The notes under the pieces are model-generated. The model did not search any database. It was not told the DNA's origin and worked only from the letters and a program-made list of their open reading frames with translations. Below are positions 1-5,365 of a stretch of 5,739 nt of DNA, in pieces; positions within the stretch are counted from its first letter, which is position 1; every line of letters starts with the position of its first letter. This DNA is from Candidatus Obscuribacterales bacterium. GTDB taxonomy: Bacteria; Cyanobacteriota; Vampirovibrionia; Obscuribacterales; Obscuribacteraceae. The position numbers and the translations under genes are program-made. Location of the stretch: NCBI GenBank assembly GCA_021732245.1, contig JAKFVJ010000278.1:1-5739 (forward strand), in the 5' to 3' direction.

Positions 1-8
1 ATACTAAG

Positions 9-200
9 ATGGACGGCAGCGTTAAGAAACAAACTGCTAAGCCGGCTAAGAAACAGCAAGCTACTATCCAAGCGCAGATAGAAGCCCATCGCAAGCAAAT
101 GGAAGCTAGTCACAAGCAGATGGAAGCAAGTCGCAAAGCACTCGACGCACTTGGTGCGGTCGACGAAAAGCGCAAAGTGAATCACGAGATGCACCATTAG
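9..200 (+). CDS. Small charged coiled-coil-like hypothetical protein
   Basis: This 63-residue ORF is not recognised. It is very rich in Lys, Gln, Ala and Glu and has no hydrophobic segment, so a cytosolic protein is expected. Residues 1-20 are Lys-rich. Residues about 28-48 contain a seven-residue repeat (KQMEAS-type units) that would form an amphipathic helix or short coiled coil. The tail is His-rich (HEMHH). The frame is open up to the left edge of the window, so ATG at position 9 may be an internal Met, and a ribosome binding site cannot be judged from the eight bases before it. It lies 29 bp before the next ORF on the same strand. It could be a genuine small protein, the end of a longer one, or a chance ORF. 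Confidence 0.45.
   Translation: MDGSVKKQTAKPAKKQQATIQAQIEAHRKQMEASHKQMEASRKALDALGAVDEKRKVNHEMHH
90..131 (+). repeat. 21-bp tandem repeat, two copies
   Basis: Two adjacent 21-bp units (90-110 and 111-131) match at 18 of 21 positions. They encode RKQMEAS and HKQMEAS, followed by a degenerate third heptad (RKALDAL). This looks like duplication within the gene extending a helical heptad pattern. The reading frame is kept, and two of the three differences change a codon's third base, which mildly supports a translated ORF. Confidence 0.7.
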
Positions 201-229
201 TTGCCATTTTTAGTGAGCGATAGCACGAC

Positions 230-580
230 ATGAAACCTGAAAAAAGCAAGGAACGCCATGTATTCGCCGCACTTCTGCGAATGGGGCTTTACACGATGAT
301 CGTCCTTACGCCGCTAATGATTGTAGCGCTGCTTCATCCGAAAACAGACCACGGTTTTGTCTATACAGTCGGCAAAAATTTTGCACTGGTTGGCTTTACG
401 ATTGTAGCAATGCAGTTCGTGCTATCAGCACATTATCGATTCGCGCCAAAGCCGGTTGGTATACGGATGGCCAATCAAAAAGGGCGGGTTGAACGGGCAA
501 TCTCATACGTGAGGACGTCATTTTTTGCTGCGCGGCAGTTTGCCGACATCGACGACTTAAACAGGCAAGCGATTGCTTGA
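230..580 (+). pseudogene. Ferric-reductase-like membrane N-terminus fused to IS21 IstA fragment
   Basis: This 116-residue ORF is a chimera. Residues 1 to about 78 look like the N-terminal part of a ferric-reductase-like transmembrane protein. They have a basic start, a first membrane span at about 19-35, a Pro/Lys/Asp loop, then GKNFALVGF leading into a second span at about 51-67, ending in the characteristic FVLSA motif and a basic loop. The rest of the family (heme-binding helices with paired His, then FAD and NAD(P)H domains) is absent. From about residue 80 the sequence switches to IS21 transposase (KGRVERAI, then YVRTSFFAARQF, then DDLNRQA). The stop TGA at 578-580 overlaps the next ORF. 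The upstream ribosome binding site is weak. The product would be a two-helix stub, so a broken gene is the best reading; loss of function is inferred. Confidence 0.75.
467..578 (+). mobile_element. IS21-family IstA transposase fragment
   Basis: About 110 bp encode a stretch typical of the catalytic core end of IS21-family IstA. It reads NQKGRVERAI, then YVRTSFFAARQFADIDDLNRQ. The Glu in KGRVER is probably the last acidic residue of the DDE triad, from family knowledge of the GKVER motif. No upstream Asp residues, DNA-binding domain, istB gene or terminal repeats are present. The fragment is joined in frame to a membrane-protein N-terminus on the left and changes into a tyrosine recombinase on the right at about 575-585. 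It is a relic and cannot transpose by itself. The boundaries are estimated from where similarity to the remembered family pattern starts and stops. Confidence 0.75.
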
Positions 581-1298
581 TCGAGATTTCGCAGTCCGAG
601 AATACAAGGCGCAGATGAAGCGCTTCTATCAGCTGAGACCAGCCACCGTCAATACGACACTGGCAGCCATCGATCACTTTTACAGTTTCCTGGGACTGGG
701 CCAGGCAAAGATCAAGCGCGAGGATCTGCCCCAGCTAGCGCCCAGGGCGTTGGCAGTGGAGGAGCAAAAACAATTCATTCGGGTAATTGCATCTTGCAAG
801 GCCAAACAGCAAGCTATCGGACTGCTGCTGCTCTATACGGGCATCAGAGTAGGTGAATGTGCCGCGCTCGATATGGATGATGTGAGCGTTAGGCAGAGGA
901 AAGGGCAAATTGTAATTCGTGACGGCAAGAACAGCAACTATCGCACAGTGCCACTGAATGCGGTGGCACGTGAAGCACTAGAAAAATGGTTGGAGCTGCG
1001 CAAAGCGAAGTACAAGAAGAATGCCAGCGGAGCTGTATTTCTCAACCCCCAGGGCAAGCGAATTTCAACGGCAGGCATAGATCTGATGATACGGACCATT
1101 GGAAGGAAGGCGGGTTTGGATCTCTCTGCGCATGTCTTGCGACATACCTGTTTAACTAATCTTGTGCGTCAAAAAAACGATCTGGTTGTGGTGGCGGAAT
1201 TAGCCGGCCATAAACGGCTGGAGACGACCAGAAGATATAGCCTTCCCGCAGCTCGCGATCGGGAGTTGGCCATGGAAGGCTTGCTGGGCGAAACATAA
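573..1298 (+). CDS. Tyrosine recombinase/phage integrase, N-terminally truncated
   Basis: A site-specific recombinase of the XerC/XerD-lambda integrase superfamily, which would cut and rejoin DNA through a 3'-phosphotyrosine. Residues about 5-55 are the end of the SAM-like core-binding domain (LRPATVNTTLAAIDHFY) and about 60-240 the catalytic domain. The whole active site is present: Arg92 (TGIRVGE), Lys119 (DGKNSNYR), His187 and Arg190 (HVLRH), His213 (AGHKR) and Tyr222 (TTRRY). At 241 residues it is shorter than the usual 300 or so, and the missing part is N-terminal. The frame is closed by TAA at 558-560, so it can start only at TTG 573 or at ATG 615. The latter has AAGG at 606-609. The upstream join is to an IS21 fragment. 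It may be a degraded integrase or one working from an internal start; DNA binding may be impaired. Confidence 0.85.
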   Translation: MLDRDFAVREYKAQMKRFYQLRPATVNTTLAAIDHFYSFLGLGQAKIKREDLPQLAPRALAVEEQKQFIRVIASCKAKQQAIGLLLLYTGIRVGECAALDMDDVSVRQRKGQIVIRDGKNSNYRTVPLNAVAREALEKWLELRKAKYKKNASGAVFLNPQGKRISTAGIDLMIRTIGRKAGLDLSAHVLRHTCLTNLVRQKNDLVVVAELAGHKRLETTRRYSLPAARDRELAMEGLLGET

Positions 1299-1320
1299 GC
1301 CCGGCAGGATCTTCCTGGGC
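1299..1320 (+). terminator. Hairpin directly after the recombinase stop
   Basis: CAGGA (1305-1309) pairs with TCCTG (1313-1317) around a three-base loop. The stem can be extended by GCC/GGC (1299-1301 with 1318-1320) across a three-base bulge. It starts right after the stop codon. There is no clear T tract behind it, so it is at best a weak or factor-assisted terminator. Confidence 0.3.
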
Positions 1321-1385
1321 GTCTCTGTACATTTCTGCATAGCTTGAACTGCTTGACATCCAACCCCTAGGGAGACGTGATTTAG

Positions 1386-1408
1386 AGCCCTGCCTGGCTT
1401 TCAGGGCT
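1386..1408 (+). terminator. GC-rich hairpin, possible intrinsic terminator
   Basis: AGCCCTG (1386-1392) and CAGGGCT (1402-1408) form a perfect seven-base-pair stem with a nine-base loop, extendable by one G-U pair. It is followed by TTGCGTTT, an interrupted T-rich stretch. Its place between the recombinase and the promoter at 1457 fits a terminator that isolates the downstream operon. The short T tract keeps this uncertain. Confidence 0.4.
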
Positions 1409-1428
1409 TGCGTTTAGGCCAGAAATGT

Positions 1429-1442
1429 TGTAAAATCTTACA
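1429..1442. promoter_or_regulatory. Short dyad upstream of the operon promoter, possible repressor operator
   Basis: TGTAA and TTACA form a perfect inverted repeat with a four-base centre (AATC). It lies 14 bp before the -35 box of the promoter at 1457. XRE-type regulators usually bind short dyads next to their own promoters, so this is a candidate autoregulatory site for the first gene of the operon. Binding is inferred, and AT-rich dyads this short also arise by chance. Confidence 0.4.
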
Positions 1443-1456
1443 TATAAAACGGAATC

Positions 1457-1486
1457 TTGACAAATTAGCGTAAGTTTTTGTAGCAT
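1457..1486 (+). promoter_or_regulatory. Sigma70-type promoter of the five-gene operon
   Basis: A perfect -35 hexamer TTGACA (1457-1462), an 18-bp spacer and a -10 hexamer TAGCAT (1481-1486, four of six to consensus). Transcription would begin near 1492-1494. That would leave only a short leader before the ATG at 1508, with the ribosome binding site inside it. Confidence 0.65.
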
Positions 1487-1494
1487 TGAGACAT

Positions 1495-1501
1495 GAGAGG
1501 A
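1495..1501 (+). promoter_or_regulatory. Ribosome binding site that fixes the start at 1508
   Basis: GAGAGGA ends six bases before ATG 1508. An in-frame ATG at 1493 overlaps this motif and sits at the predicted transcription start, so it would be leaderless and lacks a site of its own. ATG 1508 is therefore preferred. Confidence 0.7.
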
Positions 1502-1507
1502 ATTTGC

Positions 1508-2731
1508 ATGACAGTAGACAACAAGGAGCTTGGTCGCCGGTTGAAATCGGCACGAGAAGCGGTACGTATGACTCAAGAAGCAGTTGCTAACCATTTAAAA
1601 GTCAGCCGTCCTACTGTCTCTCAGGTAGAGGCGGGGGACCGTGCTGTGAGCAGCCTTGAATTAGATCAGCTTGCCTACTTGTATGGTCGAGATATTCGGG
1701 AATTCTTGTCCAGCGAGTTCGAGGAAAAGAAGGATGTCTTGGCCGCGCTTTATCGAGCCAATCCGGACATGATCGAAAACGAAGCAGTCCTAGACAATCT
1801 TCGTATGTGCGTGGCCATGGCGCGAGAACAGACTCACCTGGAGGCGATGCTCGAAATAGATGGCAGTTGTCCGGTTGCAGCCTACGCCGTTCCTGTGCCT
1901 ACAAAGAAATGGGAAGCAATCAAGCAAGGCGAGCGCATAGCCGATGAAGAACGGCGAAGACTAGGCATCGAAGCTGCACCTATCGAGAATCTGACCGAAG
2001 TGCTGGAGAGCGAAGGTGTTAGAACTAGGCTAGCCGATCTCGCCCAAGATATCTCCGGCTTTACGATGAACGCTCCTGATCTTGGCCCGTTGATCGTTGT
2101 TAACCGGAATCACTTGCTTGAAAGAGCCAGGTATTCGCTAGCCCATGAGTACGCCCATGTCTTGATGGACAGGCACACAATTGGTACGGTAAGTCGCGAG
2201 AGTGAGCGTGGCGATCTAATAGAAGTGCGTGCTAATTCTTTTGCCGCCAACTTACTGATGCCAGAAAAGGGCGTCAGGCTGTTTCTGGCTAGCTTGGGCA
2301 AGGACAAAATGACGCGCACACGCGCTGAAATCTTCGACGAGGGCGGCACCGTCGCAGTGGAATTGCGCGGCACTGCCGGTCAAAAGGTCAAACTTTATGA
2401 TGTCGTTCAAGTAGCGCATCACTTCGGAGTCAGCCGGATGGCTGCTCTGTACCGCTTATTCAATCTAAGAATCATCACCGAAGCAGAGTTGAATGATCTA
2501 AAAGCACAAGAGAAGAAGGATGGTCTTGCATTAACGAAGTTCTTGCGGCTTCATGTTCAAGAGCATCAAAAACCACAGCCTGACTCCAACCATCGCTTTA
2601 TTGCGTTGGCTCTTGAAGCTTTCAGTCGTGACGAAATCAGCACCGGCAAGTTTCGAGAGCTGATGATCATGGCCACTTTGTCCGATGACGATATCGATGA
2701 ACTGATTAAGCACGTACAGGTTGACTCTTAG
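1508..2731 (+). CDS. XRE-family HTH and ImmA/IrrE metallopeptidase fusion regulator (COG2856)
   Basis: A 407-residue cytosolic protein with two parts. Residues about 5-60 form an XRE/Cro-CI helix-turn-helix (LGRRLKSAREAVRMTQ, then VSRPTVSQVEAG). A linker follows, then an ImmA/IrrE-type zinc peptidase domain. That domain carries the HExxH motif HEYAH at about 213-217 and a likely third ligand, Glu239, in EVRANSFAANLLMP. A long helical tail of about 120 residues completes it. Relatives such as ImmA and IrrE/PprI cleave repressors, and fused forms are widespread in mobile regions and in predicted toxin-antitoxin loci. It heads a tight operon, with a PIN gene 16 bp downstream. It is probably autoregulated, given the promoter and dyad just upstream. 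The peptidase substrate is unknown; roles as antitoxin, repressor or activating protease are all open. Confidence 0.92.
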   Translation: MTVDNKELGRRLKSAREAVRMTQEAVANHLKVSRPTVSQVEAGDRAVSSLELDQLAYLYGRDIREFLSSEFEEKKDVLAALYRANPDMIENEAVLDNLRMCVAMAREQTHLEAMLEIDGSCPVAAYAVPVPTKKWEAIKQGERIADEERRRLGIEAAPIENLTEVLESEGVRTRLADLAQDISGFTMNAPDLGPLIVVNRNHLLERARYSLAHEYAHVLMDRHTIGTVSRESERGDLIEVRANSFAANLLMPEKGVRLFLASLGKDKMTRTRAEIFDEGGTVAVELRGTAGQKVKLYDVVQVAHHFGVSRMAALYRLFNLRIITEAELNDLKAQEKKDGLALTKFLRLHVQEHQKPQPDSNHRFIALALEAFSRDEISTGKFRELMIMATLSDDDIDELIKHVQVDS

Positions 2732-2747
2732 GAGCAGGAGCGCGGAA

Positions 2748-3182
2748 TTGAACGGTAACTCTATATCAGTGGCTGTAGACGCAACGGTTTGCATATCGCT
2801 CATTCAGAATGCGGAGCTGCAGATCTTGAGCGAGTTGCCAGGTTACTCGTTCTATGTTCCCGATGAAGTTGTGCGTGAAGTCCGCAGACCAGAGCAAGCA
2901 ACGGAATTGGAGAACGCAATTAACAGTGGTGGCATCGAGCGTATATCGATCACCGATCCGGACGAGCTGCTGATTTTTGCAGAGTTGCGAGACAGCAGGC
3001 GCTTGGGTGCTGGTGAAAGCGCCTGCATCGCACTGGCTCAGTCACGCAATTGGCATATTGCCACCGATGAATTGCGCCGTTGCCGGCGGGAAATTGTGCG
3101 GCGCCTGGGCGAGCAGCGGCTGCTCACAGCCGAGGCACTGCGTCAATTGGCGCGGGCACACGACATTTTGAAACAGTCCTAA
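2748..3182 (+). CDS. PIN-domain protein, probable toxin-type ribonuclease
   Basis: A 144-residue PIN-like domain protein. The four expected metal-binding acidic positions are visible: Asp11 (VAVDATVCI), an early Glu at 40 or 44 (VPDEVVREV), Glu90 (LGAGESACIALA) and Asp107 (HIATDE). PIN domains are Mg/Mn-dependent RNases and are the toxins of VapBC-type systems. The length fits a single-domain toxin. I chose TTG 2748 because AGGAG at 2736-2740 lies seven bases before it. An earlier in-frame TTG at 2721 would overlap the preceding gene and has no such site. PIN proteins directly after XRE-COG2856 genes are a known pairing in surveys of toxin-antitoxin loci. RNase activity and target RNA are inferred from the family and not visible here. 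Confidence 0.85.
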   Translation: MNGNSISVAVDATVCISLIQNAELQILSELPGYSFYVPDEVVREVRRPEQATELENAINSGGIERISITDPDELLIFAELRDSRRLGAGESACIALAQSRNWHIATDELRRCRREIVRRLGEQRLLTAEALRQLARAHDILKQS

Positions 3183-3197
3183 CGGAGGTAACAGGCT

Positions 3198-3434
3198 ATG
3201 GCCAAGAGAACTACGTTTCACGTAACTAAGCGCAAAGATGATGATGGCTGGCGGGTCATCAAAGAAAACGCATCTCGCGCTTCAAGCGTGAAGGATACAA
3301 AGACTGAGGCGGTGGCTGACGCACGAGCCAGAGCCAAAGCTGAGCCACTCGGACAAGTGAAAATTCACAAGGAAGACGGCAAGATTCAGACAGAGTACAC
3401 CTATGGTAAAGACCCGTTTCCACCGGCAGGATAA
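3198..3434 (+). CDS. DUF2188 family small protein
   Basis: A 78-residue protein with the DUF2188 layout: an N-terminal strand (FHVTKR), then GWRVIKENASRASS, an Ala/Glu/Arg helix (KTEAVADARARAKAE), a strand plus turn (QVKIHKEDGKIQTE) and the YGKDPFPP ending. The length matches whole-family members, so it is complete. It is very hydrophilic with no signal or membrane segment, so cytosolic. A strong ribosome binding site, GGAGGT (3184-3189), lies eight bases before the ATG. It follows the PIN gene by 15 bp and is almost certainly co-transcribed with it. The family has no established function as far as I know. A role tied to the neighbouring toxin-like gene is only suggested by position. Confidence 0.9.
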   Translation: MAKRTTFHVTKRKDDDGWRVIKENASRASSVKDTKTEAVADARARAKAEPLGQVKIHKEDGKIQTEYTYGKDPFPPAG

Positions 3435-3451
3435 GCCGGAAAGGACTAAGC

Positions 3452-3733
3452 ATGAATAGCAAACTTTTTCAAAAAGGATTCAGTGTGATAGCGCTTGCTG
3501 CAATAGCCGCAACGCCCGTAACAGCACAGGATGCTCAAAAAACAGCATCGCCGGAGCTGAAGCAAACTCTTAAGGACATTCAAAAACTTAAGGGTGAGGA
3601 AGTTATGGCGCTGGCATCGTGGCTGAAAGCCGAGGGGCGAGCCAAGCTCAAACAGCAAGGCGCGACTGATAGCGATATAGGCGCGGCCCGATTCGATATC
3701 GATAGATTCGGTGAAGCTCCGCTGGGGAAATGA
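3452..3733 (+). CDS. Small exported hypothetical protein with Sec signal peptide
   Basis: A 93-residue protein that I do not recognise. The N-terminus is a typical Sec signal peptide: basic start (MNSKLFQKG), hydrophobic core (FSVIALAAIAA) and a cleavage site most likely after VTA at residue 25. The mature part would be about 68 residues. It is highly charged, mostly helical, without Cys, and has an LKQTLKDIQKLKGEE helix, a second helix around SWLKAEGRAKL and an Asp-rich end (DSDIGAARFDIDRFG). There is no lipobox and no second membrane span, so the protein should be periplasmic or secreted. AAGGA (3441-3445) lies six bases before the ATG. It sits 17 bp after the DUF2188 gene and 7 bp before the next gene. 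An exported product in a toxin-antitoxin-like operon is unusual. Confidence 0.8.
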   Translation: MNSKLFQKGFSVIALAAIAATPVTAQDAQKTASPELKQTLKDIQKLKGEEVMALASWLKAEGRAKLKQQGATDSDIGAARFDIDRFGEAPLGK

Positions 3734-3740
3734 GGCTCCT

Positions 3741-4706
3741 GTGACAGACGAAGAAGTAATCAACCGGGGAGTTGTCGAGTTCGAGGCGGAGCGGCCGATG
3801 ATCGAGTCGCTTCTGTTTGTAGCTGGGCAGCTCCAGGTTGATCACAAAATTTTGGCGAAATCATGGGTAGCAGATAAGTTGCTGGTGCCGACCGATGTTA
3901 TTGACAAAATCCGGCGTGACGAAGAGAGCGCCTATAAAGAAGTCAGGGCTTTCTTAGGTGAATCAACCCAGCTTATGCAGCAGATATTGAACCTGTATGA
4001 TCTGCTGGGGGAGCTGCTGGGCAAGACAAAAAATTCACTCGACGTTCATCAAATGGCTGCCTTGCTTCACTGCTTCCAGGCTTGCCGATACCACATGATC
4101 ATGGGCAATTTAGCCTGTTTACGGGCTCACCCCATCGATCAATCAAGTTACCGACGCAAAGCCATTGAGTTTTGTGCGTTCGCGATCAAGATGATGCGGA
4201 GTCCTGAGCACGCACAAATTTGGATGAATGCAATCAGCAACCGGGCCTATGACAAATACGAGGCGGCGTTTGAGATTTGTGCCACCATTGCCGAGTCAAC
4301 CGAGATCATGGGGCCGCGGCTGAAGAAAGCCTATAGCACCCTGTCGCAACAGGTTCACGCTTCGCCTTTTGCTGTTGCTACACAAATAAGAATAAAGGAC
4401 CGAGTGCATAATCTCGATTACTTCCAGCATCAAACTGAAGAGAAGAAGACATTTCTCGCTATGTCCTTTCTATCCGGGCTTGAGCATGATTATTTGATCG
4501 TGAAAGCCCTGGGAGCAATCATCCAGGAGAAGACCGAGACATTCGATCAGTCAACCTGGATGAAGGCGCTGAGCCAATTTGAAGCATCTCAAAAGAAAGT
4601 GAAGGAAGCTTGGGCTCCTACTCTTGATCCCACCGGCGACTTGCGCAAAGGCAAGCGTCCGCCGAGGAAGAACAAGAAACAACGTCTCTCGAATGCTCGC
4701 CACTAA
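3741..4706 (+). CDS. Hypothetical 321-aa alpha-helical protein, C-terminus altered by transposon
   Basis: I do not recognise this protein. It is predicted largely alpha-helical and soluble, without signal peptide or membrane span. Five Cys lie between residues 111 and 180 (HCFQACRYH, NLACL, EFCAF, EICA). A conspicuous segment around 138-180 reads YRRKAIEFCAFAIKMM, then PEHAQIWMNAI. The tail is very basic (RKGKRPPRKNKKQR, about 302-315), suggesting nucleic-acid or ribosome contact. GTG 3741 is preferred because GAGG at 3732-3735 precedes it and the gap to the previous stop is then 7 bp. An in-frame GTG at 3711 overlaps that gene and lacks a ribosome binding site. The last six or so codons and the stop lie in Tn3-family DNA, read antisense to tnpA, so the native C-terminus may have been replaced. 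Confidence 0.75.
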   Translation: MTDEEVINRGVVEFEAERPMIESLLFVAGQLQVDHKILAKSWVADKLLVPTDVIDKIRRDEESAYKEVRAFLGESTQLMQQILNLYDLLGELLGKTKNSLDVHQMAALLHCFQACRYHMIMGNLACLRAHPIDQSSYRRKAIEFCAFAIKMMRSPEHAQIWMNAISNRAYDKYEAAFEICATIAESTEIMGPRLKKAYSTLSQQVHASPFAVATQIRIKDRVHNLDYFQHQTEEKKTFLAMSFLSGLEHDYLIVKALGAIIQEKTETFDQSTWMKALSQFEASQKKVKEAWAPTLDPTGDLRKGKRPPRKNKKQRLSNARH

Positions 4707-5207
4707 GCGTGCCAATGTACTAAGTCCGGGCAGGAGAATCTTGTTTTCTAGAAGACGAGTGGTGGCAAGGTCGAACAAAACACTCGGACGTTCAGCGGTG
4801 AGCCACGCTCTTTCGTAAAGCCAGCGGGTAAGGCGCCAGTGCTGTGGCTGTTGTTCAAAGTCCGTATATCCGAGCATTGCCTTGATTTCGCCGGCGTGTT
4901 CTCGGTGAGTTGGTTCGCGGTCCATGTAAGCACTGATGGAACAGGCATCCAAACCCAGTTGTGCAGCAAGGTAAGCAGTTACTCCCCCTGGGACATCAAT
5001 TGGATTTGCCAGAAAAGTGCCGAGAAACCGAACAGTGCAAAGCTGCAGTGCAAAACCAATCTTATTGTGTTCTCCGCGGCGTTGCTGAATCAGCTGGTGA
5101 TCGCTCTCATCCAAGTGAAAATATTTTGTGAGCTGCGCTGCCGTCGGCTCATTAGAGTATCGCCCGAAATTCTTTTCTTGTGTTTCTGTGAGGAAGTCGA
5201 CTGGCAT
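4686..5207 (-). pseudogene. tnpA: Tn3-family transposase TnpA, N-terminal remnant (DUF4158 region)
   Basis: The minus-strand reading from ATG at 5207 gives the N-terminus of a Tn3-family transposase. It starts MPVDFLTETQ, then has AAQLTKYFHLDESD, RRGEHNKIGFALQL, TVRFLGTFL, DVPGGVTAYLA and RLLENKILLPGLSTLARL. About 174 residues survive of a protein normally near 1000. The C-terminal DDE catalytic domain is missing, so it cannot catalyse transposition. The ORF stays open to 4551, but beyond VASIRE it is antisense to the 321-aa gene and no longer resembles TnpA. The break is therefore near 4680-4688. GAGAA (+ strand 5214-5218) lies six bases before the ATG; an upstream in-frame TTG at 5243 is less likely. 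It is divergent from the resolvase gene, as in Tn3-type elements. Confidence 0.88.
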
Positions 5208-5241
5208 ATCGCATTCTCGCAAACGCAGGTTTTTGAGAGGC

Positions 5242-5280
5242 AAGCCGTTTACACATGTGACTGGGCTATTTTGGCGGCTT
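5242..5280. repeat. Inverted repeat with central palindrome, possible res subsite
   Basis: AAGCCG (5242-5247) and CGGCTT (5275-5280) are inverted copies. Between them lies a perfect eight-base palindrome CACATGTG (5252-5259). The position between tnpA and the resolvase gene is where resolvase-binding subsites are expected. I do not see the standard Tn3/gamma-delta half-site consensus, so assignment as res is tentative. Confidence 0.35.
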
Positions 5281-5307
5281 ATAAATTCTCGTAAACCATT
5301 CTTGAAA
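5278..5307 (-). promoter_or_regulatory. Candidate tnpA promoter
   Basis: On the minus strand TATAAG (+ strand 5278-5283) is a five-of-six -10 match. TTTCAA (5302-5307) is a poor -35 at an 18-bp spacing. It overlaps one arm of the inverted repeat and the -35 of the divergent resolvase promoter, so the two genes could be controlled together. Confidence 0.3.
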
Positions 5308-5353
5308 TATTTGCTCTAATATCGCACAATAGAGACGAGTTTCGAGAATTTAT
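5281..5353. repeat. Perfect 11-bp inverted repeat around the resolvase promoter
   Basis: ATAAATTCTCG (5281-5291) and CGAGAATTTAT (5343-5353) are perfect inverted copies 51 bp apart. A smaller pair, CTCTA (5314-5318) and TAGAG (5330-5334), is nested inside with a spacing of 11 bp. The outer arms bracket the putative resolvase promoter. The arrangement suits a binding site for the resolvase, serving recombination and self-repression. Function is inferred from location and symmetry. Confidence 0.6.
5302..5330 (+). promoter_or_regulatory. Candidate resolvase promoter
   Basis: TTGAAA (5302-5307), a 17-bp spacer and CACAAT (5325-5330) match five and four of six consensus bases. The -10 hexamer ends 35 bp before the resolvase ATG. 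It lies inside the inverted repeat 5281-5353, which would allow repression by the resolvase. Confidence 0.45.
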
Positions 5354-5365
5354 GAAAATAAAAAA

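Larger units (their letters stand above)
1457..4706 (+). other. Predicted five-gene operon
   Basis: Five same-strand genes follow one promoter with gaps of 16, 15, 17 and 7 bp. Each has its own Shine-Dalgarno-like motif, and no internal terminator is seen. The order is XRE-ImmA/IrrE, PIN, DUF2188, exported protein, helical protein. Co-transcription is inferred from spacing. The unit ends abruptly at Tn3-family DNA, so further downstream genes may have been lost. Confidence 0.75.

Noticed and set aside
396..677. Minus-strand open frame across the IS21/recombinase junction
   Set aside because: It is antisense to two recognisable family segments, has no known motif, and spans a recombination junction.
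1353..1381. TTGACA at 1353-1358 as another promoter
   Set aside because: No acceptable -10 hexamer occurs at 16-18 bp; the best is CGTGAT or GTGATT. The hairpin at 1386-1408 would also stop its transcript.
1443..1448. TATAAA as a -10 box of a second promoter
   Set aside because: No -35-like hexamer lies 16-18 bp upstream, and it is better explained as AT-rich DNA beside the TTGACA promoter.
1493..1507. Upstream ATG giving a 412-residue form of the XRE-ImmA protein
   Set aside because: It overlaps the ribosome binding site of ATG 1508 and lies at the predicted transcription start, without a site of its own.
2977..3171. Alternative plus-strand frame within the PIN gene
   Set aside because: The PIN frame carries the conserved acidic residues; the other is rich in Trp, Cys and Ala and has no ribosome binding site.
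4551..4685. Minus-strand extension of the tnpA reading frame (about 45 residues)
   Set aside because: It is antisense to the end of the 321-aa gene and no longer resembles TnpA after VASIRE, so it is run-on reading past the breakpoint.
4839..5294. Plus-strand open frame of 151 codons across the tnpA region
   Set aside because: It is opposite the well-supported TnpA N-terminus and has a Cys/Trp/Phe-rich composition without a recognisable domain, typical of an antisense shadow.
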